A DNA stretch of 64,000 nt. Origin: Glaciecola sp041380235 (lineage in GTDB: Bacteria; Pseudomonadota; Gammaproteobacteria; Enterobacterales; Alteromonadaceae). Of this stretch, positions 1-8,069 are shown in pieces. The stretch lies in the NCBI RefSeq assembly GCF_041380235.1, contig NZ_JBGIYY010000022.1, positions 1 through 64,000 on the forward strand, in the 5' to 3' direction. Positions within the stretch are counted from its first letter, which is position 1, and every line of letters begins with the position of its first letter. The position numbers were made by a program, and so were the translations under genes. Under the pieces are notes generated by a model. It was not told where the DNA came from and did not search any database. It saw only the letters and a list, made by a program, of their open reading frames with translations.

Positions 1-26
1 TCGTCTATTGAAACCGTAGTTCTCAT
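1..26 (-). CDS. N-terminus of a VapB-like antitoxin (partial, runs off the left edge)
   Basis: Only the first eight codons and part of the ninth are in the window; they read MRTTVSID on the minus strand. A strong ribosome site (GAGGTGG on the minus strand, around 30-36) lies just upstream of the ATG at 26. MRTTVxID(D) is the usual opening of VapB-type ribbon-helix-helix antitoxins and resembles MRTNIVIDD of the vapB at 59197. The rest of the gene and any toxin partner lie outside the window, so the call rests on eight residues and a good ribosome site. Confidence 0.4.
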
Positions 27-578
27 ATACCACCTCATTAAAATTGATGTTTTACTGTATCACTTTTGATGAGGCCTTTACAACTAACCGCTTAAATTGC
101 TTCAACGGCTGCAAAGCCCTCGAGAGGGGAAAGTCACGATGCAAAAATTTAAATGGCCGCTTTCAATTTTAGGTTAGTATTATCAGACGCTGATATGTCG
201 GCTCATGGCACTTTTCGACCATTTGAGTAAAGATTCTTAAAGCTTCATTGCCCGTGGAAAATAATAAACTATATTAAGAAATATCAAACTCTACTATGGC
301 CGGACAAATCGGAAAGCTTAACCTACCTCGATAAAAATACACACTTCTAGATGGCAAAGTCTATATTTATAGATCACCAGTATATTCGCATCATTACAGG
401 TCTTTTTATGCCATCGGCTTTGCTTATGACATCGTTTAATGATGTATATCAACAAGCGTATTTACAAATGAGCTTATGCTGTAAGCATCAAGCAATGCAT
501 GTAATTAATGCGCATATGCATCCGTATGCCAAAAGCGTTGTTGGCATGTCCAACATCGCTCTCCTAGGAGTGAATGAA
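27..578. other. Intergenic stretch with no clear gene
   Basis: About 550 bases lie between the edge antitoxin and the small membrane-protein gene. An open frame from 351 runs into that gene, but its first 76 codons show no signal or domain and lack a ribosome site, so I treat them as non-coding. A short sequence at 195-210 (ATGTCGGCTCATGGCA) resembles one at 61867-61882. Nothing else is seen. Confidence 0.4.
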
Positions 579-863
579 ATGAAAAGTAAAGAAATGTCAG
601 ATGCTACCATTATCAGAACTCTCAAAATTGTCATGCTCTGCGGTATCGCTTTGATATTACTTGGCATCTATTCGCATATGTTTAATGAGACTATCGAGCA
701 TATGGGAGTAACAGGAATTGTAATTAGTGCCTGTTTGGTGGCGGTGGGCATGATCATGTCATTGCCGACTAAAATGTTTTTAACGTTTTTGCTGGTAAAA
801 CGTGAACAAGAACACGATGCAGCGGAGCAGGCAATTAAACACAATAAATCGGATGCAACCTAG
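579..863 (+). CDS. Small two-span membrane protein, unknown function
   Basis: A 94-residue protein starting MKSKEMSDATI. It has two hydrophobic segments (about residues 13-29 and 45-70) and a charged His/Lys-rich cytoplasmic-looking tail. The start at 579 is chosen because AGGAG sits eight bases upstream; the in-frame ATG at 351 has no such site. I do not recognise the family. The next gene, a tyrosine phosphatase on the same strand, begins 47 bases downstream, so co-transcription is possible, but nothing ties the functions together. Confidence 0.6.
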   Translation: MKSKEMSDATIIRTLKIVMLCGIALILLGIYSHMFNETIEHMGVTGIVISACLVAVGMIMSLPTKMFLTFLLVKREQEHDAAEQAIKHNKSDAT

Positions 864-910
864 CGGTCGATCGCATATAATTTCGGCAAAGAACAGTACT
901 AGGACGTAAT

Positions 911-1381
911 GTGGATAGTAATAATAGACCTTCGATTTTGTTTGTTTGCTTAGGTAATATTTGCCGCTCCCCCACCGCAGAGGGCGTGTTTAGACACAAG
1001 GCTCTTCAGAGCGGTATAGAACTTACCATAGATTCAGCCGGAACCAGCGGCTATCGCGATGGCACTCCTCCGGATAAGCGTTCTCAAGGGGTTGCCAGTT
1101 CTAGAGGTTATGATCTTTCTACCCTCAAATGCCGCAAAATTGGCGACCAAGACTACGAGCAATTTGATTTGATTGTAGCTATGGATCATGACAACGTCAG
1201 GGCCTTAAAGCGTAAATGTCCTGAAGAACATCAGCATAAAATAAGTCTGTTTTTATCTCACTGCGACAGTGAATTTGACGAAGTCCCAGATCCTTACTAC
1301 GCAGGTTTAAAAGGTTTTGAGCTGGTGCTGGATCTTATTGAAGAAGCATCAGAAGGTCTTCTGCTTAAAATGGCGCGCTAA
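911..1381 (+). CDS. Low-molecular-weight protein tyrosine phosphatase
   Basis: A 156-residue cytoplasmic phosphatase with the family signature near the N-terminus: the P-loop CLGNICRS (Cys13 nucleophile, Arg19 phosphate-binding, Ser20) and the late general-acid Asp in the DPYY segment. Length is typical of LMW-PTPs. It starts with GTG at 911, preceded by AGGACG. Substrates could be phosphotyrosine proteins or a small phosphorylated molecule. It is immediately followed by a BtuC/FecCD permease reading in another frame at its 3' end, so the two are probably co-transcribed. No partner tyrosine kinase is nearby. Confidence 0.9.
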   Translation: MDSNNRPSILFVCLGNICRSPTAEGVFRHKALQSGIELTIDSAGTSGYRDGTPPDKRSQGVASSRGYDLSTLKCRKIGDQDYEQFDLIVAMDHDNVRALKRKCPEEHQHKISLFLSHCDSEFDEVPDPYYAGLKGFELVLDLIEEASEGLLLKMAR

Positions 1382-1382
1382 C

Positions 1383-2360
1383 TTGCGCCAAAACATCAGG
1401 CTTATTGCTTATTATTGTTTAGCCTTACTCACTCTTAGTGCTGTTTATTTAATACCGCCGGCTTTCTCATTCACTCCCTTAGAATCCCATATATTAATGC
1501 AGTTGAAGCTGCCCGTGTTAGTCACCGCAATTATGGTTGGAACCTCCATTGCCGGGGCTTCAGCCTGTTTGCAGGTGCTCTTACGAAACCCCTTGGCCGA
1601 CCCAGGGATCATTGGGATTAGCAGCGGTGCATCTTTGCTGGCCGCAACATTTATTTTGCTGTCGGGAACCTCTGCGGGGGCCGTATTGGGCATTAACGCC
1701 TTATCATCAAGCGCATATGCTTTACCCATATTGTGCTTTATCGGCGCTTTTGCCAGTAGTCTGTTAATTTTTATGTTGGCGAAGTGGATGGGCGGGGCGG
1801 TAAGCTCTGTGATCTTAGCCGGGATAGCCATTTCGACGCTTTGTAGTGCACTTATTGCTTGGATGTTTTTAGTTGCGGGTCCTAATCAATTACAAAGCCT
1901 CACCTTTTGGCTAATGGGCAGTTTAAACAACACAACTTGGCAAAGTTTAACTTTCAGTATGCCAATAGTCATTGTTAGCCTGCTTGTCTTATTTACCCGT
2001 TTAAAGCCTCTTAACCAGCTGTATTTAGGAGAACAATGCGCCACTCTTGCAGGGGTGAATACAAAAAGGTTTCAAACTCAAGCACTGCTGTTAGTCTCAC
2101 TGTTGGTTGGGGTCAGCGTTTCTGTGGCGGGCTCGATTGCGTTTTTAGGCCTATTGGTTCCGCATTTTGTTAGGCGTTTGCACGGCAATAATAATCAGCT
2201 AGTTGTGCCCATTGCAGCTATTTTAGGCGCTATAGTAATGGTCGTTTGTGCCATTGTGAATGCGCAGTTTAGCAAGATCAGCCTGCCTATTTCGATGCTT
2301 ACTGCGAGCATAGGAGCGCCGTTGTTTATTTACGTAATGGTAAAAGGGCGCTCAGCATAA
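1383..2360 (+). CDS. FecCD/BtuC-type ABC transporter permease (cobalamin, haem or siderophore uptake)
   Basis: A polytopic inner-membrane permease of about 325 residues, near the 326 of BtuC. Family marks include the RNPLADPGIIGISSGAS segment, WLMGSL, and the FLGLLVPHFVRRL loop that contacts the ATPase. The frame opens at 1317 inside the phosphatase gene, but the first plausible start is TTG at 1383, right after the phosphatase stop; no strong ribosome site is seen, so coupled translation is likely. The BtuD-like ATPase at 5375 is the probable partner although 3 kb of other genes separate them. No periplasmic binding protein is in the window. Substrate is not decided by the sequence. Confidence 0.85.
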   Translation: MRQNIRLIAYYCLALLTLSAVYLIPPAFSFTPLESHILMQLKLPVLVTAIMVGTSIAGASACLQVLLRNPLADPGIIGISSGASLLAATFILLSGTSAGAVLGINALSSSAYALPILCFIGAFASSLLIFMLAKWMGGAVSSVILAGIAISTLCSALIAWMFLVAGPNQLQSLTFWLMGSLNNTTWQSLTFSMPIVIVSLLVLFTRLKPLNQLYLGEQCATLAGVNTKRFQTQALLLVSLLVGVSVSVAGSIAFLGLLVPHFVRRLHGNNNQLVVPIAAILGAIVMVVCAIVNAQFSKISLPISMLTASIGAPLFIYVMVKGRSA

Positions 2361-2462
2361 GTACTCATTTATATAATTGCGTTTGAGTGCCGGCTATTTT
2401 TAAGTGTGCAATCTAGCTTAATCAATACAGCGGTCAAAATTGAAATCTGGATGGTGGCGCAT

Positions 2463-2798
2463 TTAATCTGAATGCTCACTCAATTTATTATGTGGCGATA
2501 AAAAGTGATGGGGGAGCGTTATGCAAATAAACATAACAATAATCACCACCAGATACGCCATTGAAAACCCTACTTCAAAGGCTAACGCAAGCGCAATTAT
2601 GCCTAAAAGACTAAAAAGCACCTTATTACTTTTTGCTATTTTGCGCCAAGCAACTAAGGCAAAATAAATACTCAAACATCCAAATGCGAGGCTGGTAACT
2701 GGACCCTCAAAGTGAAAAAAAAGCACTAATGAAAACATCATTAGAAACAGCGCGCACAAGCTTAAGATAAGTACATCGTAATTAACGTTATTTCGCAT
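2463..2798 (-). CDS. Small membrane protein, candidate bacteriocin immunity protein
   Basis: A 111-residue protein starting MRNNVNYDVLIL with about four hydrophobic segments (roughly 9-28, 33-50, 58-76, 77-95) and a short charged C-terminus. The start at 2798 is chosen because TTGGAG lies just upstream; the longer frame to 2843 is not needed. It is the last gene of a minus-strand cluster that begins with two double-glycine-leader peptides, 56 bases after the second. Small multi-span membrane proteins directly downstream of class II bacteriocin genes are commonly the self-immunity factor. That role is inferred from position and topology only; I do not recognise the family. Confidence 0.6.
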   Translation of the reverse strand: MRNNVNYDVLILSLCALFLMMFSLVLFFHFEGPVTSLAFGCLSIYFALVAWRKIAKSNKVLFSLLGIIALALAFEVGFSMAYLVVIIVMFICITLPHHFLSPHNKLSEHSD

Positions 2799-2854
2799 TT
2801 TTTTGCTCCAATAAAAAAGGATGCGATTGATCCTAAAGATCAACCGCGTTTATG

Positions 2855-3007
2855 TTATCTTAGTCGCCAAAATGCGGCTAGTGAACCTGCCACTACACCA
2901 ATGCTAAAGCCATATCCAAGTGCTTTACCAACGGTAACGGCTCCGGCTACTAACGGTATAACACCGCCTGAAACATGTTCAATTTCATTCATTCCTATTT
3001 CTTTCAT
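2855..3007 (-). CDS. Double-glycine-leader peptide 2, candidate class IIb bacteriocin subunit
   Basis: A 50-residue ORF. The leader MKEIGMNEIEHVSGG matches the double-glycine leader pattern cut by C39 peptidase exporters. The mature part of about 35 residues is hydrophobic and glycine-rich, with consecutive GxxxG motifs (GKALG, GFSIG, GVVAG) and a basic-aromatic end FWRLR. GxxxG helix-helix motifs are typical of two-peptide bacteriocins. AAGGA lies eight bases before the ATG at 3007. It sits 10 bases downstream of a sister peptide and 56 bases upstream of a candidate immunity gene. No exporter or peptidase gene is within the window. Confidence 0.75.
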   Translation of the reverse strand: MKEIGMNEIEHVSGGVIPLVAGAVTVGKALGYGFSIGVVAGSLAAFWRLR

Positions 3008-3017
3008 TTCGGCATCC

Positions 3018-3173
3018 TTATCTCATCTTAAATAAACTGTGCATAGTTGCATATCCAGTGATAGCACCTACAGTAAAACCGATGGCAAATGCGTCGGTCG
3101 CTAAAACACCAATTACTATAGGGAGTACACCGCCGTTAACATCACTAGCTTCATTCATACTTATTTCTTGCAT
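3018..3173 (-). CDS. Double-glycine-leader peptide 1, candidate class IIb bacteriocin subunit
   Basis: A 51-residue ORF whose leader MQEISMNEASDVNGG is clearly related to that of the next gene (shared pattern M-x-E-I-x-M-N-E, then V-x-G-G). The mature part of 36 residues is hydrophobic, contains GFTVG and GAITG (GxxxG), and ends in basic FKMR. TGGAG lies seven bases before the ATG at 3173. The pairing of two different short peptides with matched leaders and GxxxG motifs is the gene arrangement of class IIb bacteriocins, in which both peptides form one membrane-active unit. Function is inferred. Confidence 0.75.
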   Translation of the reverse strand: MQEISMNEASDVNGGVLPIVIGVLATDAFAIGFTVGAITGYATMHSLFKMR

Positions 3174-3218
3174 AATATTCTCCATAATATTAATTTTTTC
3201 AAAAATATTTTTTAACTA

Positions 3219-3239
3219 TTGTGTCTATTTGTGACACAA
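3219..3239 (-). promoter_or_regulatory. Inverted repeat upstream of the peptide operon, possible operator
   Basis: TTGTGTC and GACACAA form a perfect 7-bp inverted repeat separated by 7 bases. It ends about 46 bases before the first peptide start on the minus strand. Size and position fit a dimeric regulator site. No regulator is identified. Confidence 0.35.
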
Positions 3240-3623
3240 GCCTAATTTACCATCGCATAGTTTTTTGTATGCTGTATCTAAGCATAGTTTGTAAGATTTT
3301 TAAATTTTCATAAAATTATCCAATCATTGCTATGAGCTTTTTCTTTCTCCTTGAATGTGCAGCGAATATGAGTCGAGCATGCCTCTAATATAAGGAGTAA
3401 TCAAAGCTTTAGTACTGAAATCTAGACAATGAGAAGCAAGGGGAGGGAGACCACGTTATCGACATTTAAAAAAATTGGCTGAGACAGGTCATTGAATGCC
3501 CTCATTAATACCAATAAAGTCGCGGCGTTCATCCCTAGTGCTTTTTTGATACTCTGTGCGATGATTATAAACTGGGTTGATAGAATTACGCTAAAAAGTT
3601 GATTCCAGATAGGTTCTGAAATG

Positions 3624-3653
3624 CCCAAACATTAATATGTTTGGGTGTTTTTT
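3624..3653. terminator. Hairpin at the end of glpK, possible bidirectional terminator
   Basis: CCCAAACAT (3624-3632) pairs perfectly with ATGTTTGGG (3637-3645) across a 4-base loop. A T-run follows on the plus strand (3648-3653) and directly abuts the glpK stop. For glpK itself (minus strand) the hairpin lacks a good downstream T-run, so termination there may be weak. Confidence 0.5.
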
Positions 3654-5142
3654 AGTTCGAAAAGGCAAGGGTAGCATCTACTGCTTTTTGCCATTTGACT
3701 AATAGGTTCTGGCGAATATCTTGATTGATGTTGGGTGTAAATTGCTTTTCGACATGCTTGTGCGAGGCAATATCCGCTAAGTCTTTGTATAAACCTATAT
3801 GTAAACCTGCCAAGTAGGCCGCACCAAGAGCGGTCGATTCCATGATGCTAGGCCGCTGAATATTAACGTCTAAAATGTCTGCTAGAAATTGACACAACCA
3901 ATCGTTAGCTACCATGCCGCCGTCTACCCATACATTTGTTGATGACATGCCATCGTTGCGCATAGCGCTGAGTAAGTCGTGCGTTTGATAGCATACAGCT
4001 TCTAGACCTGCCCGAGCAAAGTGAGCCGAGGTGGTATCGCGGGTCATGCCAAATATAGTGGCTCGAGCATTTGGGGCCCAATGCGGCGCGCCTAAACCAG
4101 CAAAGCCCGGCACCATAAATACCCCGTGATCATAAGACAAGGTTTCAGCCAACGCTTTGGTTTGTTTTGCATGCTCTATCACGCGTATACCATCTCTTAG
4201 CCACTGAATGTTTGCGCCAGCGGTAAAGATCGCGCCTTCAAGGGCATAGGTAGTTTCGTTATTGAGTTGATAGCCAATGGTAGTTAGTAGTTTATGATCA
4301 GAGTGAACGGCTTTGGTTCCGGTATTTAACAGCGCAAAACAGCCGGTGCCGTAGGTCGACTTAAGCTCTCCAGCGGCAAAACAACATTGGCCAAAAAGCG
4401 CGGCCTGTTGGTCTCCTGCAATGCCAGTGATGGGAATCTCAGCGCCGAGTAAATCGGCTGAGCACACACCAAAATTGTCTGCGCAGTTTTTAACCTCAGG
4501 AAGCATTTGCATCGGCACTTTAAACAGTGCTAACAATTCTGGATCCCAACTGCCCGTATGGATGTTGTATAGGTTAGTGCGTGAGGCATTGGTGGCATCA
4601 GTTACATGAGACTTGCCCTGAGTTAGTCGCCAGACTAAAAATGAGTCTACTGTACCAAAGGCCAGTTCACCTTTTTCAGCTCGTTGACGCGCACCGGGCA
4701 CTGCATCTAATATCCAACTGATTTTTGTGGCTGAAAAATAGGGATCCAGCAAAAGACCTGTTTTGCTGCGCACCATCTCAAGCTGGTCTTTTAAGCCCTC
4801 GCAGACTGAAGCTGTGCGTCGATCTTGCCACACGATGGCATTATAAATCGCTTTGCCAGTGGTTTTATCCCACACCAAGGTGGTTTCACGCTGATTTGTA
4901 ATACCAATACAGGCAACACTGACGCCTTTTTCAGCGGCCATCTGAATAGCTTGTTGGCTTACCGATAAAGTCGTGCTCCAGATTTCTTCTGGATCGTGCT
5001 CAACCCAGCCATTGTTTGGGTAGTATTGAGTAAACTCTTGCTGTGCACTGGCGATGTTGGTGCCGTCTTTCAAAAAAACGATAGCGCGACTTGAGGTAGT
5101 GCCTTGGTCGATTGATAAGATGCCGATATCTGTCTTTTGCAT
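3652..5142 (-). CDS. glpK: Glycerol kinase
   Basis: A 496-residue FGGY-family kinase that makes sn-glycerol 3-phosphate from glycerol and ATP in the cytoplasm. The N-terminal phosphate-binding segment SIDQGTTSSRAIVF, the glycerol-binding stretch around NQRETT and WQDRRT, GDQQAALFGQ, and the C-terminal DGGMVANDW and STALGAAYLAG motifs are all present. Length matches the family (about 500). No glpF or glpD flanks it, so it is not in the usual glp operon. It lies between the bacteriocin-like cassette and the ABC ATPase, transcribed away from the latter. Confidence 0.96.
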   Translation of the reverse strand: MQKTDIGILSIDQGTTSSRAIVFLKDGTNIASAQQEFTQYYPNNGWVEHDPEEIWSTTLSVSQQAIQMAAEKGVSVACIGITNQRETTLVWDKTTGKAIYNAIVWQDRRTASVCEGLKDQLEMVRSKTGLLLDPYFSATKISWILDAVPGARQRAEKGELAFGTVDSFLVWRLTQGKSHVTDATNASRTNLYNIHTGSWDPELLALFKVPMQMLPEVKNCADNFGVCSADLLGAEIPITGIAGDQQAALFGQCCFAAGELKSTYGTGCFALLNTGTKAVHSDHKLLTTIGYQLNNETTYALEGAIFTAGANIQWLRDGIRVIEHAKQTKALAETLSYDHGVFMVPGFAGLGAPHWAPNARATIFGMTRDTTSAHFARAGLEAVCYQTHDLLSAMRNDGMSSTNVWVDGGMVANDWLCQFLADILDVNIQRPSIMESTALGAAYLAGLHIGLYKDLADIASHKHVEKQFTPNINQDIRQNLLVKWQKAVDATLAFSN

Positions 5143-5374
5143 AAATAGTGTTCTTATTTTTTTAGATGCCTATGCTCAAATAATGACATATATTCAGTGA
5201 CGGGTTCAAACTTCTTACAAACTCATTGCTTTCATACGCAAAACATTCAGTCATCGTGGCGTTATTTTGTATTTTACGCTTAGTTTTCAGCATCACATTG
5301 TTTGCGCCCATCTGCTTGAATGGTATATTTCTAACATTATCTGCACCAGTACGATTTACCGATGGAAATACCTT

Positions 5375-6112
5375 TTGCTGAGATTTGAATCAGTTTGTTT
5401 GGGCAAGCGCTTAATTGATGTCAACCTACACATCGAATGCGGACAATGGTGGGCTCTGCTTGGGTCAAATGGTGCCGGGAAAAGTAGCTTACTCACTCTT
5501 GCTGCAGCCTTGGAAAATCCAGATGCGGGCTCAATAAAACTGGCAGATAGTTTGCTGTCTGAGGTTAGTTTAGCTCAATTAGCTGCTCGTAGGTGCTTAG
5601 TTACGCAGTCGTATCGAACCGAATTCAGCATTAGCGTACAAGAAATGCTGAGTTTTTTTACGCAAATAAATGGCATTCCAGCGCTCGTTGAAGAACATCT
5701 AGAAATATCAAGTCTACTAGATTCGTCATTCGATATTCTTTCTGGCGGCGAAAAGCAGCGTGTTCATCTTGCTCGAAATCTGATGCAAGTGTGGCCATCT
5801 ATCAAGAACGGCGAGGCCTTAGTATTGCTCGATGAGCCCTTGCAGCAAATGGACGTTAGACATCAAATGCATGCGCTTGCTCTGATAAAAGCGCTGCAGC
5901 AGCTCGGCAACACCGTTGTGATGAGCCATCATGACATCAATCAAGCTATGCAGCATTGTTCTCATGCCTGCTTAATTCAGGCGGGTAAAGTAGTGCAAGC
6001 GGGAGCGCGCGAGCAAGTAGTGACCCTTGAAAATATGCAAAGCCTTTACGGACAGCGCTTTAAAATGGTGCAAGATCAAGCCACAAAAATGCAATATATT
6101 ATGCCCGATTAG
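5375..6112 (+). CDS. BtuD/FecE-type ABC transporter ATPase
   Basis: A nucleotide-binding subunit of about 245 residues. It has Walker A GSNGAGKSS, ABC signature LSGGEKQRVHLARN, Walker B LVLLDEP, and a switch His in MSHHDINQA. The reading frame is open from 5267, but homology-like sequence begins at LLRFESVCLGKR. TTG at 5375 with GGA about eight bases upstream is the likely start, giving a length close to BtuD (249). It probably energises the FecCD/BtuC permease at 1383. The two being split by unrelated genes is unusual. Substrate (cobalamin, haem or siderophore) cannot be told from the ATPase. Confidence 0.85.
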   Translation: MLRFESVCLGKRLIDVNLHIECGQWWALLGSNGAGKSSLLTLAAALENPDAGSIKLADSLLSEVSLAQLAARRCLVTQSYRTEFSISVQEMLSFFTQINGIPALVEEHLEISSLLDSSFDILSGGEKQRVHLARNLMQVWPSIKNGEALVLLDEPLQQMDVRHQMHALALIKALQQLGNTVVMSHHDINQAMQHCSHACLIQAGKVVQAGAREQVVTLENMQSLYGQRFKMVQDQATKMQYIMPD

Positions 6113-6184
6113 GCACATCATCAAAAAACAATTATGTTATTATTGCGCGTTGCTAAGTTTCTGAATTAGCATTCATTCAATTCG

Positions 6185-6216
6185 GCCAAGTATGTGGATA
6201 TTCCCAAACACTTGGC
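6185..6216 (+). promoter_or_regulatory. Imperfect hairpin in the leader of the DAHP synthase gene
   Basis: GCCAAGT near 6185 pairs with ACTTGGC near 6216, with further partial pairing inside (TGTGG against CCCAAACA). It lies 29-60 bases before the GTG start. It could be a leader structure or an upstream terminator remnant. No leader peptide rich in aromatic codons was found. Confidence 0.3.
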
Positions 6217-6244
6217 TAACAACTAAGGTGAGTAAGGAAAACAA

Positions 6245-7594
6245 GTGAGTCAATGGACAATAGATAGCTGGCGCAAAAAGCCAATACTGCAACAACCAAC
6301 CTACAATGATCAAAGTGCACTTAAGGATGCTGAGGCAAAGATAGCCAGCTATCCACCCTTAGTGTTTGCTGCCGAAACGCGCCAACTTTTTAAACAGCTA
6401 GGCGATGTATGCGAAGGCAATGGTTTTTTGCTGCAGGGCGGCGATTGTGCTGAGTCTTTTGATGAGTTTAACGCACCTAAAATACGCGATACTTTCAAGG
6501 TAATATTACAAATGGCAGTGGTGTTGACCTTTGCAGGTCAAACTCCAGTCACCAAGGTTGCCAGAATGGCTGGCCAGTATGCAAAACCGCGCTCCGGTGA
6601 CTTTGAAACCATCAACGGCGTCAGCTTACCTTCATATCGTGGCGATATTATCAATAGCTTTGAGTTTACCTCTGAAGCCAGAGAGCCTAATCCAACGCGC
6701 ATGCTTGATGCTTATCATCGCAGTGCAGCCACATTAAACCTGTTAAGAGCATTCGCGCAGGGCGGTTTGGCCGATTTACACCAAGTAAACCGCTGGAACA
6801 TGGCGTTTTTAGAAAGCAACCCACTCAAAGACCGCTATCAAGACTTAGCCACTCGTATCCAAGATACTCTGGGCTTTATGGACGTAATTGGTTTAAACAG
6901 CGCGAACACCGCAGCGCTGCATGAGACGGCGCTCTACACCTCGCACGAAGCACTGCTGCTGAACTATGAGCAGTCTTTAACTCGTATCGACACCTTGACC
7001 GACCTGCCATATAACTGTTCTGCACACATGCTCTGGATAGGCGAGCGCACCCGTCAGCTCGACCATGCACACGTCGAGTTTTTTAAAGGTATTCACAATC
7101 CTATTGGTGTAAAAGTAGGGCCAAGTATGCAAGAAGATGAGCTTATTGAGCTGATTGACGCGCTTAATCCAGATAACCAATCAGGGCGTTTAACCTTGAT
7201 TACGCGCATGGGTGCCGATAACTTGGCTGAAAACCTACCGCGCTTGCTACGCAGAGTGAAACAAGAAGGCCGTAAAGTAGTGTGGAGTTCAGATCCGATG
7301 CACGGCAATACGTTTAAAGCATCTAGCGGATTTAAAACGCGTAATTTTGATGCCATTTTAAAAGAAATTAAGCAGTTTTTTGATGTACATGCAGCCGAAG
7401 GGACACATGCTGGTGGTATTCACTTAGAAATGACCGGACAGCACGTGACCGAATGCACCGGTGGGGCATATCAAATTAGTGATGATGACTTAGCACAAGC
7501 CTATAAAACTCAGTGCGACCCTCGATTAAATGCCGATCAAGTGTTAGAGATGGCATTTTTAGTTGCTGACCATTTAAAGCAAACTAAAAGCTAG
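6245..7594 (+). CDS. Class II (plant-type) 3-deoxy-7-phosphoheptulonate synthase
   Basis: A 449-residue enzyme condensing phosphoenolpyruvate and erythrose 4-phosphate, the first step of the shikimate pathway. It is recognisable as class II by the N-terminal WTIDSWRKKP, LLQGGDCAESF, RMAGQYAKPRS, VKVGPSM, WSSDPMHGNT and GGIHLEMTGQHVTEC motifs, which include the metal and PEP ligands. It begins with GTG at 6245 after GAGTAAGGA. It appears to be a single-gene unit closed by a strong terminator. Feedback regulation cannot be read from the sequence. Confidence 0.95.
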   Translation: MSQWTIDSWRKKPILQQPTYNDQSALKDAEAKIASYPPLVFAAETRQLFKQLGDVCEGNGFLLQGGDCAESFDEFNAPKIRDTFKVILQMAVVLTFAGQTPVTKVARMAGQYAKPRSGDFETINGVSLPSYRGDIINSFEFTSEAREPNPTRMLDAYHRSAATLNLLRAFAQGGLADLHQVNRWNMAFLESNPLKDRYQDLATRIQDTLGFMDVIGLNSANTAALHETALYTSHEALLLNYEQSLTRIDTLTDLPYNCSAHMLWIGERTRQLDHAHVEFFKGIHNPIGVKVGPSMQEDELIELIDALNPDNQSGRLTLITRMGADNLAENLPRLLRRVKQEGRKVVWSSDPMHGNTFKASSGFKTRNFDAILKEIKQFFDVHAAEGTHAGGIHLEMTGQHVTECTGGAYQISDDDLAQAYKTQCDPRLNADQVLEMAFLVADHLKQTKS

Positions 7595-7630
7595 CGGTAT
7601 CTGTAAATTTTAGCTTTATAAATTGTTTCA

Positions 7631-7660
7631 AAAGGCGACTGAAATCAGTCGCCTTTTTTT
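7631..7660 (+). terminator. Rho-independent terminator of the DAHP synthase gene
   Basis: A perfect 11-bp stem (AAGGCGACTGA paired with TCAGTCGCCTT) with a tiny loop, followed by seven T. It starts 37 bases after the stop codon. Confidence 0.9.
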
Positions 7661-7829
7661 GTTTCAGCTTCCTGCGAAAGATAAAAACCCGCAATAATTG
7701 CATTGACTCAGCTTACATCAGCATTGTATGGTCGTTGGGTAATGAATAAAAAGTGATATTCCAGTTCGATGAAGTTATGCATCCGCGTTAGATGTGTATT
7801 CGAGTAAGTTGCAATAAAAAGGACATTTT

Positions 7830-8069
7830 ATGCAGTGGCTTGAATCAAGACTACCCTTCGGCGCTATTATCAATGGTGCGCCGCGCTTCAAAGGTAATAC
7901 CAATCTTTTCTTGCTCAGCCCACTCGCTTCAAAATTGCATCTTGTTCTATGCGATTCACCTTTCGTTTATTGCACACAAACGTGTTGTGCTAATTTCGCC
8001 GATGGTTTGCGTTTGCGCGCCTCATATTGGCGGTCAAGTAATAAGGGAGCAATATCATCGTGTCTGTAG
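7830..8069 (+). CDS. Doubtful small ORF ahead of the unknown two-gene unit
   Basis: A 79-codon frame starting MQWLESRLPFGAII with AAGGA six bases upstream. It overlaps the GTG start of the next gene by ten bases, which would suit translational coupling. The predicted protein has Cys-rich, low-order sequence with no clear domain or signal, and a different overlapping frame is also open here. It may be a real leader ORF or chance. The rest of 7661-8059 shows nothing else. Confidence 0.3.
   Translation: MQWLESRLPFGAIINGAPRFKGNTNLFLLSPLASKLHLVLCDSPFVYCTQTCCANFADGLRLRASYWRSSNKGAISSCL

Noticed and set aside
3422..3628. 68-codon minus-strand ORF between glpK and the peptide cassette
   Set aside because: It would start with TTG inside the 3624-3645 hairpin, has no ribosome site and resembles no family.
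3652..5142. glpK as part of a glycerol uptake operon
   Set aside because: No glpF, glpD or glp regulator lies beside it in the window.
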